NCBI GenBank assembly: GCA_018697195.1
Contig: CM031857.1
Coordinates: 98,155,674 to 98,219,673, forward strand
DNA length: 64,000 bases
DNA from: Certhia americana
Lineage: Eukaryota; Chordata; Aves; Passeriformes; Certhiidae
Direction: 5' to 3'
Position 1 is the stretch's first letter, and each line of letters opens with the position of its first letter. The translations under genes and the position numbers were made by a program. Below the pieces are notes generated by a model. It made no database searches and was not told the DNA's origin. It saw only the letters and a list, made by a program, of their open reading frames with translations. Below, in pieces: positions 12,684-25,925 of the stretch.

Positions 12684-14009
12684 ATTGCGGTTCTTGCTAA
12701 CTGAATCAAAATTTGTCTTAAAAATTATAGTATTTAGTTGTCCTAAAATGTGACTGCTAGTAATTCTAAAGTATTTGTTTCATGCTGCGTTGCTGCCTTC
12801 CACAGAGGTGTTATTAGTGTTTTAATTATGTATATCATTGCCACTGTCAATATGAGACCACAAGATGAATACAATACAGCTCTCCTGCACAGACTACTTT
12901 TGTGTTCTGTGTTATTGTAGACCTTCAATAATGTATTTCTACAAAATCTACTGTTGAATTTAGACATTGGTTGTCATCATACAAAATAAAGAGAGTCTCT
13001 ACCATAAGTCAGGTTGGCTTCGTTACTGTCAGCGGAGCCCCACTGATTTACACCAACAGAAATGACACAAAAGCACTTTTTATATTTTATTGCTTCTCCC
13101 ATGAGTTGCTCTATTACAGTGTTTCATGAGCCCTGGAATAACAGTTCTTTTTCTCTTTTTTCCCATCTTTTCCTCTCTGTGCTTTCATTGTTTTGTCAGC
13201 CACTTGAGCTCAAAAATATCCTTATTTAGTTTGAGTAAATGTAGAAAAAGGTTTGATATTGTGGTGTTTGTCCATAGCTATCATGGAGGCATTTCAATTT
13301 TTACTTTTTCATTAGATATATTAGTCAAAAGGTGCTTTGGACTTCTGTGAACGGGAAGCTGGCTGCCTGTAGCTTTTCTGGCTTTGTTCTGCAATCATCA
13401 TCCTCACAGAAATGTTTATGGGTGTGAATGGATGTCCTGTCAGCTCCATAGTAGAACCCAAATTGCAAATAATTGAGCTTAATTAGGCCTACTGAGTTTA
13501 TTATGGGGACCTTGATGCATTTCTCTTAGGTAAGTGCATTATGGGGTTATTTTTCTGGATCAGGGTCTCAGTTGTGACTCAGGAAGAAAAAAGGCCTAGT
13601 TAAAACCAGGGTTCTCCCTGCACTGCAGTCACAGTGATAGTTGCTGTGAATTCTGTGATCAGTGCACCCCAGCCAGCCTTAGCTGAGCTGCCTCAGGTAC
13701 CAGTACAGGTCTTGCTATGGCAGCCTCAGGTTTTGGCTGGTGTGCATAAAAGCAGGTTACACCTGTGCTGTTCTCTGCTGCTAGCAGCAGCTGGGCTACC
13801 CACGGCACCCAAGCACACTGGTTGAAAGCTGTATAGATTTCAGACTTCCCACAGCTCACTACTCAAGAATTCACTTTTATAGATAGTTGTCTTCAGTGAT
13901 GGACTCAGATTTTCAGTCTTCTGATGGAATTCTCTCTAGGGATGTCATAGCCTTTTCTGCATGGGAGAATCTTCTATAATTTGTTGCAGTTATCACCCTC
14001 CTTCTTGTG

Positions 14010-14592
14010 CTCCTGGCTTGCATCAGCAAAAGCATGGCCAGCAGGACTAGGGCGGTGATCAGCCCGCTGTACTCAGCACTGGTGAGGCCACATCTCAAAT
14101 CTTGTGTTCAGTTTTGGGTCCCCCCTAGAGGAAAGACTTTGAGGTGCTGGAGCAAGTCCAGAGAAGGGCAATGGAGCTGGTGCAAGGTTTGGAACACAAG
14201 ACTCATGAAGAGCAGCTGAGGGAGCTTGGGTTGTTTAGCCTGGATAAAAGGAGGCTAAGGTGGGACCTTATCACTCTCTAGAACCCCCTTAAAGGAGAGG
14301 TGGTCAGTCTCTTCTGACAGGTGGCAGGGTGGGAAGAAGTGACCTCAAAGTTGTGCTAGGGGAAGCTTAGGTCGGATGTTAGGAAAACTTCTTTTATAGA
14401 AAGCATTTTGAAGCTCTGAAATAGGCTGCCCAGGGAGGTGGTTTTGTAACTGACCCTGGAAGTTTTCAAAAGACGTGTAGATGTGGCACTTAGGGACATG
14501 GTTTAGTGTTGGACTTGGCAGTACTTGGTTAATGATTTGGCTCAGTGATTTAAAAGGCCTTTTTCAACCTAAATGATTTTGTGATTCTAAGA
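14010..14592 (+). mobile_element. CR1 LINE, 5'-truncated, sense
   Basis: Matches the avian CR1 3' end: AGCAGGACTAGGGCGGTGAT, GAGGTGCTGGAGCAAGTCCA, GAGGGAGCTTGGGTTGTTTA, AATAGGCTGCCCAGGGAGGT and finally TTCAACCTAAATGATTTTGTGATTC. It ends in the expected ATTYTRTG-type tail. The reading frame is interrupted, so the copy is inactive. Confidence 0.94.
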
Positions 14593-16079
14593 GAACTTGC
14601 AGCTTTATTCTGTGAATAATTGTTTTTTTCAGCTTGGTTGCTATTTCAGATCAAATCAAATGTAATGTGTGTGACCGTTTCTCCTCTTCCTGGTTGTTCC
14701 CTGACGAGAACAAAAAGTACTCCACTTCTTCAGTAATTCTCATTTTTCTGCACATTCAAAGCTAGATTCACGAAAGTGCCTGAATATTAGAAGCTGCATT
14801 TGCTTTTCAGAGTGATTCACACCTTTGTGTTGGTCAGTTTTGTCATCTACCTGGTGAGATAAGCTTAGGATTCCTGTTCCCTGCACGAGATTATCCAGTA
14901 GTTGGCATGCCTGGCCACAATGGTACAGCTTCATGTTGCATAAATGTGAATTAAATGCTCACTGAAGCAGAGCAGGAACCAAGTATGACACTTGTCAGAT
15001 GACTCATTTGGCCTTGCTTCAGCTTGCCTGTGGGTAATGTTTTGATGAGATTTAACTGATGGACTTTCCAGTGCAGCCTTATGCTGGGTGGGTAACAGTC
15101 ATTCTCCAGTGCCATGGGAGCTTGCTGGATGCCCATGCCCTGGGAAGCTGAGGAAAAAAGCTGGAGTTTTTTCCAGTCCTAGAGACTGCTTCTCCTGGGA
15201 AGGAGCGAGCCCAGTTCGAGTCCCAGATACTCCACTCTGATGATTTTGAGTTTTTTACTTCAGCAAATAAAAAGCTTGTACTAAACCGTACAGCAGTTAA
15301 AGCAGAACTGTCTCACTGCTTTCCAGGACTTTGGCTTTTTGGGGGAGCTGAGGGATTGCATCCCAGTTGTCCTTTCTTTTATGCTTTCTTACTGGAATAT
15401 TAGAAGGCAGAGAGCAGCTGTGCTGATTTCTTTATGGATACTAATCAGGAATCAGGAAAAATTGGCGTTGTGCACATGTAGCTGATGTGATCTGTTCTAA
15501 CCTCTAGAGAAACCTGTTCTGCCACAAAATAACCATTTGATCTTCAACATATTTCTTGAAAGCTGTCTTTGGAGATTAAAGTAATTATTTTTTGCATTCA
15601 GTGGAGTGGAACAACCCCCCACCTTGTAGACTGAAGAAAAGAAAGGAGTCTGAAATAGTTAACAAAGTTATAAAAATTACCTGCCTTGCAACAGAACCTA
15701 CTTTATTTTAATAAACCTTCAACTAAGTTGCATTGGAAGATCTCATTTTTAATTTCTTTTGCAAAATCACTTGAAATTAGATGATTTATTCTACATGTAT
15801 CCTCCAAACATTTTTTCGAAGTTAATGACATAGAATTCTCTTCTACCCCCTCTATTATTATTTCTCTCTTTTCTAAATTTGACGAAGTTTTCTTTTTAAA
15901 GTAGACACTAATTTTGCATGTGTGTCGTAAGCTTTAAAAGGGGTGGTTCAAAGGTTGTGAAAATGTGAAGTGTTTAGCATTTATCCTTAGAAAAGCAGCA
16001 CTCATTCCTAGACTCTGAAAAATCTTGATCTGTGGTCAAGCATAGCTTGAATTCTGAACATGAATAATAGTAGTAATTG

Positions 16080-16193
16080 TTGTTATTTTGTTTGTTTTGC
16101 GTTTTTTGGGGGGGAGGAGTTGTTTGGGTTTTTTTATTTTTTGTGGTTTTTCTTTGGTTGGTTTTTGTTTGTTTGGGGTTTTCTTTGGGGCCC
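16080..16193. repeat. T/G-rich low-complexity tract
   Basis: About 115 bp of T and G on the + strand, including an 8-9 nt G run near 16108 and GTTTGTTTGGGGTTTTC at its end. It is similar in make-up and strand to the tract at 8412. Confidence 0.93.
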
Positions 16194-16810
16194 AATTGTA
16201 TAGCTAATAGCTAACACACCCCATTACTTTTTTTTGCCATTATCATCGTTCCTTAGAGGATATAACGTTTGGGAAATAAGTCATGTATTCCCCATGTGCT
16301 TTATGTTCATATATGTACATGTATGTATACAGAAAGCATAGCATTTCTTTGAGGTAGTTAACTATAAAACTAATTTGCTACAATTCCTTGTTTGGTCTAG
16401 GAGTAGTGCTTTACTCATACACTGCTGTGTATTTTACCTGTACTATGTGATTTGTTCCATTCAGTTTGGTTTATTTTCTAAAAGTACTTTAGCCTGTGTT
16501 GTTTGGTGTATACAGAGTAATGGAAGTGATTTAAAAAAATGTTTATCTAAGATTAGAGATGAAAATGTTATTGGATACTGTAGTGTTTTGCATTTGCAGT
16601 AAGGTTTTATTTAGAAATTGAGAATTATCAGCTCTTTGGGAAGGCCATGTTGGGAAGGCAAGGAAGAGGCATCATCTTTTATGTGAAACAGCAGCTGGGA
16701 AGTAAAGAGTTCTGCTGTGGGGATGGGAGATGATCAGATAAGTGTGTATAGGTCAGGACTGGCAGGTAAAGCAACATGGGTGATGCTGTAGGATGTCTGC
16801 TGTAGGCCAC

Positions 16811-17393
16811 TGGTATGGTTTAGCCCCAGCCAGCAGCCAAGCCCCAGGCAACCACTTGCTCCCTGCCCCACCAGGGGGATCAGGGGGAGAATTGGAAGAG
16901 TAAAAGATAGAAGACTTGTGAGTTGAGATAAACACAGTTTATCTTTTATACACACATAGGGAAAGCAAGAGTGACACACACAAGCAAAATAAAACAAGCA
17001 ATTAATTCACTGTTTCCTATGGGCAGGCAGGTGTTCAGCCATCTCCAGGAGAGCAGGGCCTTACCATGTGTAATGGTGACTTGGGAAGACAAACTCCATC
17101 TCTCCAAATGTCCCTCTCTTTCTCTTTTTTCTCCCTACTTTATGTACTGAGCATGATGTCAGATGGTCTGGAACATCCTTTTGGTCAGCTGGGGTCACCT
17201 GTCCTGGCTGTGTCTCCTCCCAGTCTTCCATGCACCCCCAGCTTCCTCCCTAGCATGGAAATAGGAAAGGCAGAAAAGGCCTTGGCTCTGTGTCAGCCCT
17301 CCTCAGCAATAACAAAAACATTTCTATATTATGAACTCTGTGCTTGACAGGAATCCAAAACATAGCCCCATACCAGCCACTGAAACTAGCACA
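16811..17393 (-). mobile_element. Solo LTR of avian ERVL-type endogenous retrovirus, antisense
   Basis: A 583-bp unit starting TG (TGGTATGGTTTAGCCCCAGC) and ending CA (ACTGAAACTAGCACA) on the + strand, flanked by GCCAC on both sides (16806-16810 and 17394-17398). Removing it rejoins CR1 sequence cleanly (GTAGGCCAC-CTGATCAGG). A 5-bp target duplication fits class III (ERVL-like) elements. The reverse strand reads like LTRs widespread in birds: the TATA position holds a weakened box (CATAAAG around 17136), and it ends with the GGCTGGGGCTAAACCATACC terminus. No internal retroviral genes are present, so it is a solo LTR left by recombination. Confidence 0.87.
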
Positions 17394-17889
17394 GCCACCT
17401 GATCAGGAAGAAGTAGATGAGACCTTAGGACAATGGGAAGTAGCCTCACATTTACACATGGAGGTCCTCAGGGGGATGTGAACCAGCCTCATAACTTGCT
17501 GGTTTGTGCAAAGTTTTGCAACTTTGATTTGTGCAACACAAATCAACTAAGCTTTGTGGCATAGATGATTGAGGGAACTAACAATAGGAGATGCTTTGCT
17601 GGATGTCATACCTAAAAACCAAGGCCAGCTGAGGAAGTGAAGGTTAGGAGGTACCTTGAACTCCACCTTCATGGCTGTAATGGCCATGAAATGGTGGAGT
17701 TCAGGAGCATGAGAAGAGGGAGAAGGGCAAAAAACAGGATCACAGCCTTAGATTTCAGGAAAGCAGGCTTTGGCCTGTTTCAGTATCTGCTTGGAAGAAG
17801 CACATGATATCTTTTGGTATCCCATGGCCCTGGAAAGAAGAGCAGTTCAAGACTGATCTTCAGGAAGCATCTTGGGCTGGTTAATGGAG

Positions 17890-18429
17890 TTCACTGTCCT
17901 GCTCCATTCTGCACCCTCATGTCAAGTCCTGTGTGCAGTTTTGGGCACCACAATAAGAGATATAAAGCTATTAGAGTGTCTAAAGGCTACGAAGGTGGTG
18001 AAGGATCTAGAAGGGAAGCCATAGGAGGACTGGATGGCATCACTAGGTTACTCAGCATGGAGAAGAGGAGACTGAAGGAAGACCTCCTAGTATACTGCAG
18101 CTTCCTCACGAGGGGATGCAAAGGAGCAGGCATTGATGTCTTCTTTCTGGTGACCGGGGGCAGGACCCAAGGGAATGACAGAAGCTGTGTTGGGGAGAAT
18201 AATTTTAGATGTCTGGAAAAGGTTCTTTGCCCTAAAGATGGCTGGGTACTGGAACAGGCTCCCCTGAGAAGTGGTCACAGCACCAAACCTGACAGAGTTC
18301 AAGAGGTGTTTGGGCAATGTTCTCTTGCACATCATTTGAGTCTTGGGGCTGTCCTATGCAGGGCCAGGGGTTGAACTTTGAAGATCCTTGTGAGTGCCTT
18401 CAAACTTAGGCTATTTTATGATTCTGTGT
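17890..18429 (+). mobile_element. Second CR1 LINE (different subfamily) nested in the older CR1
   Basis: It begins around CACTGTCCTGCTCCATTCTG, then has TGTGTGCAGTTTTGGGCACC, GGAACAGGCTCCCCTGAGAA, CTGACAGAGTTCAAGAGGTG, GTCCTATGCAGGGCCAGGGG and ends GGCTATTTTATGATTCTGTG. The GACAGAGTTCAAGA..CAGGGCCAGG end differs from the TTCCAACC..ATGATTCTGTG type seen elsewhere, and matches the copy at 49020. The host CR1 resumes right after it. The longest forward frame in the window without a known exon (186 codons) lies here and is a repeat artefact. Confidence 0.87.
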
Positions 18430-21400
18430 TCCTCTCCAAGATTTAATGTGGTCCATCCCAACAAGCAGCCAGCCTGGAAGAAGGGACAGGTAAACCCAGG
18501 AGAAATAGAGGTACTGTCCAGTTGTGCAGGGTTGGTATCAGGAAAGACAATGCTCAAGTGGCTTGTATCTGGCAAGGGATGTGAAGGGCAACAAGAAAGG
18601 ATTTTAGAAATGTATTAGCAGCAAAAGAAAGACTAGAGAAAATGTGATCCCACTGGTGAATGGTTCTGGGATACTGCTGACAAGACAGAGAAAATGCTAA
18701 GGTACTCAATGCCTTCTTTGCTTCAGTCTTTCCTTGCCTTTATGAATCCCAGACCCCTAAAACCAGAAAGAAAGTCTGGAGCAAAGACTTTTCCTTAGTG
18801 GAGGGTGAATGGGTTAAGGAATGCTTAAAATGGATGTAAACAAGTCCATAAGGCCTGGTAGATTGCGTGCATGAGTGTTGAGGGAACTGGCTTATTTCAT
18901 TGTGGGGCAATTCAGCTATCTTTGGAAGGTCCCTGAAAGTGGGAAAAAGCCCCGAATACCATGTCTCTCTTCCAGAAGGGCAAGGAGTAGGATTTGGGGA
19001 ACTGGACAACCTGCTCTAAGTGGCCCTGCTTGAGAAGGGTCTGGACTGGATGATCTTAATATGTAATTTCTGGCTTTAATTGCTCTGTGACTCCGTAGCT
19101 TCCCTGATACACCTTCTCATCTTCCAGCAATTTGTTTGTAGATTCTTGCTGCTTCCTGTGCAGAAGTTGTGCTTAAAGAATGTTTGCCTTTTGACCAGAA
19201 GCTGGTTGATGGTTGTTAGGTGTAATTAAAGGGCCATGTTTATGAATCTTTCTAGACATCATGCTTCTATTAATGTGTGTAGAATGAGACACAAGACAAT
19301 TATACTATTAATACCCACAAAATTTCTGCTATCACAATTTTTATTGCTGCTATCATTTAATTTGCATTAAAGCTGCTAGAGACTTTCTCAAAAAGTTTCT
19401 CCTGTTGTTTTTAGACACCATTGAGATGGAAGCCTTTGTAAATTCAGCAGTACTATATGGTGTTTTCAGGGACAAGAATTTGATGGGGCCATCAGCTGAA
19501 TTATTAGAATGGTCCTTGACATGCCCATGCATGTGCTGCTTAACACTTTCCAAATAAACTGTTAAGATAGGTTGGGACTTAGCATAGGCTGTAGGGGTCT
19601 TGTAATCCCCACAAGGGAATATATACCCTCTGTATAATAGGGAACATAATACCTTCTGTTGTGGAGTTTAAGAGAATAACTGTAATGAGAAGTACAGTGC
19701 AGTAATAATGTTGGCACAGGTTGCTCTGTGCCATTTGCTCTCAGAGCCAGTGAACAGCCTCTGGCATAATTAATTTATTGGTATTGCTATAGTGACAGAA
19801 ATGTTCTAGGCCAATAGTGCTTGCATATTACTGGGAAATACATAATAGAGAGGTTGGGGATACTGGGAATCTTCTAGTCCATTTGCATAACAAAATCAGT
19901 TATCTGTTGCGAAGTACCTGGGAAATGATAAACGAGGAAGTGCTTGGACAACATTTCTATCTTAGTAAAGCTCCATTTTTATTTTTGACTCTGTATGAAT
20001 ATCCATTTTTTGTGAGTTATCCAGCTGGCAGAAGTTTTTTTGTTTTTTTCCAAAGGAATATTTTTTTCTCCTAGAAAACCCATGTTAAAGGAATTATTTG
20101 ATTTCGAGGCTTGATAAAGGATGCTTTAAATACATGCTGTGTAAACTTGAAAAAGTGCCCTAATGTTGTCATTGAATCTTAAAAAATGTATGAAATCTTA
20201 TATTATTACCAAGATGCTTTAGGCTTTGCATTGGTTAAAAATTTCATGACAGCCCACAGCCACTGTGGCCATCAGCAAAGGCAATGCCAGTCAATGGCAG
20301 GCTTTGGCAGGTAAAAACTGCAGTGCTGACAGAAGCAGGTATGTTTTAAGGAGAGATTTATCATCTGAATGCCAGAGAGTGAAGTGGATGGGTTTGTTCC
20401 CAAGCTTGATTTATGTGCCACTGTATCTTGTTTGGCACCTTATTGTTATGATGAATTATTTCTTTATGGAAGGTCTTAGAAATTCCTTTGAGATATGAAA
20501 ACATGTGTTGACTCTGTATTTAGACTCACTATTAGTTAGTTATACCATATCTTTGATAAACAAGCAAAATAGCAGGACTTTTCCATGGAGGTTAGTCCTT
20601 GTCATTGAGGCAGAAAATGCCTCCTGGTTACCTCTCAGGTTTTCAGGACATCCAAAACGTGTCTGTCTGGTTATTATTGTTGTGAGTATGGTTGTGGCAT
20701 TTTAGACTTTTTATACATGAAAGTCACCAAAGCATTGCTAGCACCCTAGGGTTGAATATATAGGGTTGAATTTAATCTGATCCAAGATAAGGTAGGGTAA
20801 ATAAAGCCTATACCCAGTATATTCTCCACTGTGCAGTACATTAAAAACAGAGTCAGAAAAACCCTCTCTGAGAACAGTGAATAAATTTGTGCTGGTAGTG
20901 TTTTTGTAACTGTGATAGATCTAGAAATAGAACTGAGGCAGTGCTTGTTAGCAGAGATAGTACCTTCTACTGGGGTGACAAAGATAGTTTTGGGAAAAAA
21001 AAAAACAACCAAACCCATGCTTTTGGGCAACAAGATCTTCTGGTTAAAAGCTTACTTGTTTTCTCAGCTACATAAGCTGCTCTAATAACTTGCTGTTAGG
21101 CAAACTGGGACTCAAAGTAATTTTTTTTATTCCTATAAGCTTTCCTTTACTGCCATTCTTACAAAAATACAATTGCTGCCTAAATAAATAGGCATTGCCA
21201 ATCCAGCCCTGCTGAAAAAAAGCATGCCTTCCAGTATGCATGAGCTTGTTTGTCATCCTTTATACAGCATCTATTAAGATCATAAGGATCTGAGTCCTCC
21301 CCAGAAATACTCTCCAGGCAGTTGCTGTTGGACCTGGGGTCTGGTTTCCTGTGTAGCTGCTCAGGGCTCAGGCACATGCTGGGGAGTATGTTTCTGGTAT

Positions 21401-24400
21401 TACCATTGATGCTGAGCACTGATGATTTGCTTCTGGAGTTGGCTGGACTAAGAACATGATTTGCTGGACTACATCCAGATAGACACAAAAATAATTTTAG
21501 AAGTTTCCACTAGTAGGAGACACAGGCTAATCAGAAATGCTTGACTTATAGTGTCTCCTTAGTGTATGTGCTTCCCTACAACTTCAGGACCCAGCTCCCA
21601 GTCAGTAAGATCTCAGCCCTAGTTTGAAAAGACTGTGAGAGCTTGCAGCTAGGGCCAAGGATGCCAGATCCCTGGCATACCAAACTTGATGCTCAGGCTT
21701 GGAAAACCTCATGAAATGTGTATTGAGACCCGAGTCTGAATGCAATGTGTACCTTACCTAGGTGTTCAAACTGGCAAAGGCAGCTGTCTGCCTCATCATC
21801 CCCTGCACAGCTGAATTCAAACACTGGAATGGTGTTCTGAGCTCATCAGCAGGAGTTCATTTCTTCCTGCAGGACCACTGTCCCTCTGATTATGGCACAG
21901 TGGAGGGGTGTGAAAGTTTGTATGGAGCAGGTGACGATGAGAGCAGCACGTTGGATCTTCATTTGTTGTTTGTGGCCTTTGTTGATACCATGAAGTAAGT
22001 CTTTCTAAATAATTTGGGATGGAGGTAATTTTCTTTTCTGAAATCAGGTCATTTGTCCATGATTTCACTTTTTTGGCACAGAAACATGTACTGCACTGTT
22101 TAGCATACTTGTACCAAAGCTGAGCTTTCAGAGGCTAGTCCAAAATTAGGAAGAACAAAGTACTGCATCCAATCTTGTTGCCTTCTGATCCAAGCACATA
22201 ATGTACCTACAAAAGACTATTAGCATGCAAAATCCCCCAAATAATACTTTTTTTTAAAGTACAGAATTCTATTGAATGTAGGACAGCACTTCACCATATT
22301 TAGTAAACACAGTCCATGTTGCTTTGTGCCAGCAGCATCATTCATAGGATACAATTACACAAGATAAGTTTTAGTAATGAATTCAGATTTAGATGATGGA
22401 TCTCCTTGCTTTGTAGACTCATATGCTTTGAAGTTTCTTCTGATCAATCATTAGCATATATATACCTACTGAAGAATTCTCTTTTTTATCTTTTGGAGGA
22501 CATGTCTTTCTGGCTAAAAACATAGCCATTTCATTTCTCTGGTTTCAGTTTTTACAGTACAGTCTGCGATCCAATTTAATATTTATCAGTAGTAATAACT
22601 GACTGCCAGGGTATTTTCAACATTAATTCCGGGTGTCTGTGCAATGGAAAGTCCTGCATTCAGAATTACTAAGCAGACTATGCAGGCAGACACTTTGGCT
22701 GTAACTTGTTTGCTCATTTATATACAGAAGAATGGAGATGAATAGCTAATTTTGCTGCAGAGAGTTGTCTGCTTTGAATCCCAAACGCTCCATATTTTGT
22801 AACTCCAGGAGCCTGGTCAAACTATTGTAGCAGTCTTCCAACTGGTAGAAGGGATTAATTATTCCAAGCTTCTTCTTTTTTCTCTCCCTGCCCCTGGAAC
22901 TTTCACTAAAAAGAATCTGAATCATTATTTAGAAAGCAAATTAAATACTTCCAGTATGACTGATTTAAATTTCTCCTAAGGATTACACTGCAAGTGTAGT
23001 CTTGACTGAAGATCCATAAAGGAAAGCACATGCAAAGGCAAAGGAAGACACACTGCAGAAGAGGATCTGTATATGCAGATTTTCCCAGCCAGATTGTGCC
23101 ATATTGTTTCAGTCTAAGGGATTGATTTGACCCTAACAGCACATAAATGCAGGTTTATTCCCAGCTGTTTGATATAGAAGCTGCATTGCAGCCTCAATTT
23201 TACAAGAACTATGCAAAACCAAGATGAAAATCCAGTCTTCTTTTTGCCCTTAGTTGCAGCTATGAGGAGATCTAAGGGGAAGAGACAGGTTTTGTGCTTG
23301 TAAAAAACATTCAGTTCATGCTCATGTTTTATTTCATCTGGCAATATGTACACAGCCTCAGGGTTGGATTAGTGATGGCTTTTCCTCCAAGGATCTAAGC
23401 TCCACTATAGAAGATTTCCCAAGCAGTATAGTCTCTGTAACTGTGAGAAAAGAGGATGCTGGTGACCATACACTGTGATCCCTACAAAATGGCTCTAACT
23501 GGGCTTGTGAGTGCTGGAGTAATTATATCCCTTTAAAATAGAAGTTGCTTTAGTCTCGTTACTGTGAATTAACAGTGCCTCACCTAGATTTTGCAGGGAA
23601 ATGTCCTTTCAGTGTGGCCAGAAGAACAGGGAATTCAGGTTGATGGAGTAGACTGAGGATGGCAGTGCAGCGTTTGATGGATGGTGAGATGATAATGTTG
23701 CCAAGGTTTGCCAGTGTTTTTTTACTTCCCACAAAGACTGCTTTTGTCTTACCTGGGCTGAGTTTTACCTAGATGTTACTATAAGTCAGGCTGCCTGTGG
23801 ATTCAGGAAGGAATGAAATGCTGATTGATGTTTGAGCTAATCTGTAAGAAAGCATCCTGGTAGGAAAAGAACAAGTTGGGGTTTTATTTCAGTATCTGGT
23901 AGGAGGCTGGAATAAGACATGGAAGCTATGGAGGCTTCTAGAAAGTTTTCCTTGTAATTTTTCCTGCATTGACAATGTCACTGGTATAACATGGAGCGTT
24001 CCCAGCAGTCCAGAAGTTTGACTGTGAATTTTGTCTTGGCAGTAGCAACTCTGTTCCCACACTATATACAATTGAGAGGAATAGAGCAGTTGCTGATGAG
24101 TGGCTTCTCCACTGATGCAATCTCTACCAACTCTCCTTCCCATTTCTCCTTCTGTTTCATGGTTTGACTATGAAAAAAGTCACCCTGGACTTGGTATGCT
24201 CATGTTCCTTGGGCTTTTTTTTTCTCTCCCACCTTCACTCTTTATAGAATGTATATGTGGCCTGGTGTTTAGCTGGATTTTGGCTACTGTGGGGTTTTTT
24301 TCCCCAAGATTGTGCTAGTGAGGATGGGATTCTTCTTTCACACTTCGGTATTCTAAATTGTTGTGACACATCTGGCTGTTTCTTTAAGAAAAAAATCTTC

Positions 24401-25499
24401 AGGTTTATTTAAAATGTGGTTCAATTTTCCTATCCTTCCCTCTTAGGAGAACAGAAGAGGAGAAATTTCATTGCAGAACTGTAACAGAAAGATTTCCTTT
24501 TTTTCCTGTAGCTGCAAGTTTTTTTCTGGTTTGTTTAGGGGTTTGTTTTTTTAAAAAAGCTCTATGTATTTGGGTCAGGCCATAACTGGGAGGTAGAAAT
24601 ACAGGATCTACAACTGGTAATAGAGTGATCTGCATAACTCCACAGAATGTGGATGCAGAAACTTAAATGAGACTTCTAAAACACATTATTTTGTTCCTAT
24701 TATTTAATTTATAGCAAAATTTTAATGGATAGACATAAGATCCCCTGAAATGCTTTAGTTGATCTCATTCTTTACACAAAAGAGAATAGCTAACTGTGTT
24801 CTATAAGGCTATGAATTTGATTTAAAATATTAAAAATTTTCCAAATCTATTCCTTATGTTTATGAACGTAAGTTGAATAGTTGAGTTTGACAGAACGGTG
24901 AGTAGGTTAATTATCACTGAAGAAGACTTGCTGTTCTCTCTTTCCAGATGTTTTAATTAATTTTAGAACATAGTAGAGCTTTGTTTTGTTTCTATTCCAG
25001 TTGTTTTAAATCAATTGTGAGAATGCATGACTTGTGTTTCAAAACAGAACTCAGAGAGTAATTTAATTTCCTGATATGACAGATTTTTCTGTCCTACACC
25101 CAAATCTGAATTATGTAAACTGCTTGTCAGAAATGAGTAAAACTTCTCTAATTAATCCTTCTGAGTTCTTGATTTGTGGAATAACAATTTGATTTGCATC
25201 TTTTATTAAATAAAAATGCTATATGATTAAATTATGAAAATGTGTTCCATTTATAGACTAGACTCTCTGTGATCTGAAAATACAAGGGTTGCTTTGTTGA
25301 CTAATTAATGATGGGAAGGGCTATTTTGCTTTTGAGGAATTTGTGCTTCCTTTCATAGGCTGGCATTTTATTCTATTAAAAATTGGTCTACTAAATGCCC
25401 TACTAATATTTATAAATAAATTTCCTAACTTCACTTGTAGGCTGTGATGTGACCAATATGTGCATAATTCCTGGATCTGTCAGCAAAGATATTGTATGT

Positions 25500-25925
25500 A
25501 GAATAGAATCATAGAATCATTAAGTTTGGAAAAGACCTCTAAGGTCATCCAGTCCAACCACTGACCCAGTACTGCCAAGTTCACCACTAAACCATGTCCC
25601 AAATTTTACGCATCTTTTTAATACCTCTGGAGTTGGTTCCCTGGGCAGCCTGTTCCAATCCTTGACAAACCTTTTTTTTAAGAATTTTTCAAATATCCAA
25701 TTGAAACCTCCTCTGACACAACTTGATTTCCTCTTGTTCTATTGTTTGTTACTTGGAAGAAGAGACCAATCCCCAAGTTACTACTACCTCCTTTCAGGTG
25801 GTTTTAGAGAGTGATAAGGTCTCCTCTAGTCTTCTCCAGTCTAAACACTCCCGGCTCCCTCAGCCAGTCCTCATAAGGGTTGTGTTCCAGACCCTTGATG
25901 AGCTCCACTAACCTTCTCTGAAGTC
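25500..25925 (-). mobile_element. CR1 LINE 3' fragment, antisense
   Basis: Starts with the reverse-complemented CR1 end GAATCATAGAATCATTAAGT, then GACCTCTAAGGTCATCCAGT. It continues with GGTTCCCTGGGCAGCCTGTT, AAACCTCCTCTGACACAACT and CTCCCTCAGCCAGTCCTCAT. About 425 bp; the boundaries are approximate on the 5' side. Confidence 0.95.

Larger units (their letters stand above)
16640..19098 (+). mobile_element. Old CR1 LINE pol fragment, split by two later insertions
   Basis: Three sense blocks belong to one CR1 copy. 16640-16810 and 17394-17889 cover the end of the endonuclease part: GGATGTCTGCTGTAGGCCAC and, after the LTR, CTGATCAGGAAGAAGTAGAT, then GGTGGAGTTCAGGAGCATGA. 18430-19098 continues with GTGGTCCATCCCAACAAGCA, GGGCAACAAGAAAGGATTTT, ACAAGTCCATAAGGCCTGGT and the start of the reverse transcriptase. 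It then jumps near 19010 to the CR1 3' end (GAAGGGTCTGGACTGG to TTGCTCTGTGACTCCG), which implies an internal deletion. All frames are broken. The copy is clearly older than the elements inside it. Confidence 0.88.

Noticed and set aside
17814..18374. 186-codon forward ORF as a gene
   Set aside because: It overlaps the nested CR1 copies throughout; the frame is a product of repeat sequence.
23580..24150. Possible antisense retropseudogene near the 84-codon frame at 23889-24143
   Set aside because: The sequence looks non-repetitive but I could not match it to any protein family, and the frames are short and broken.
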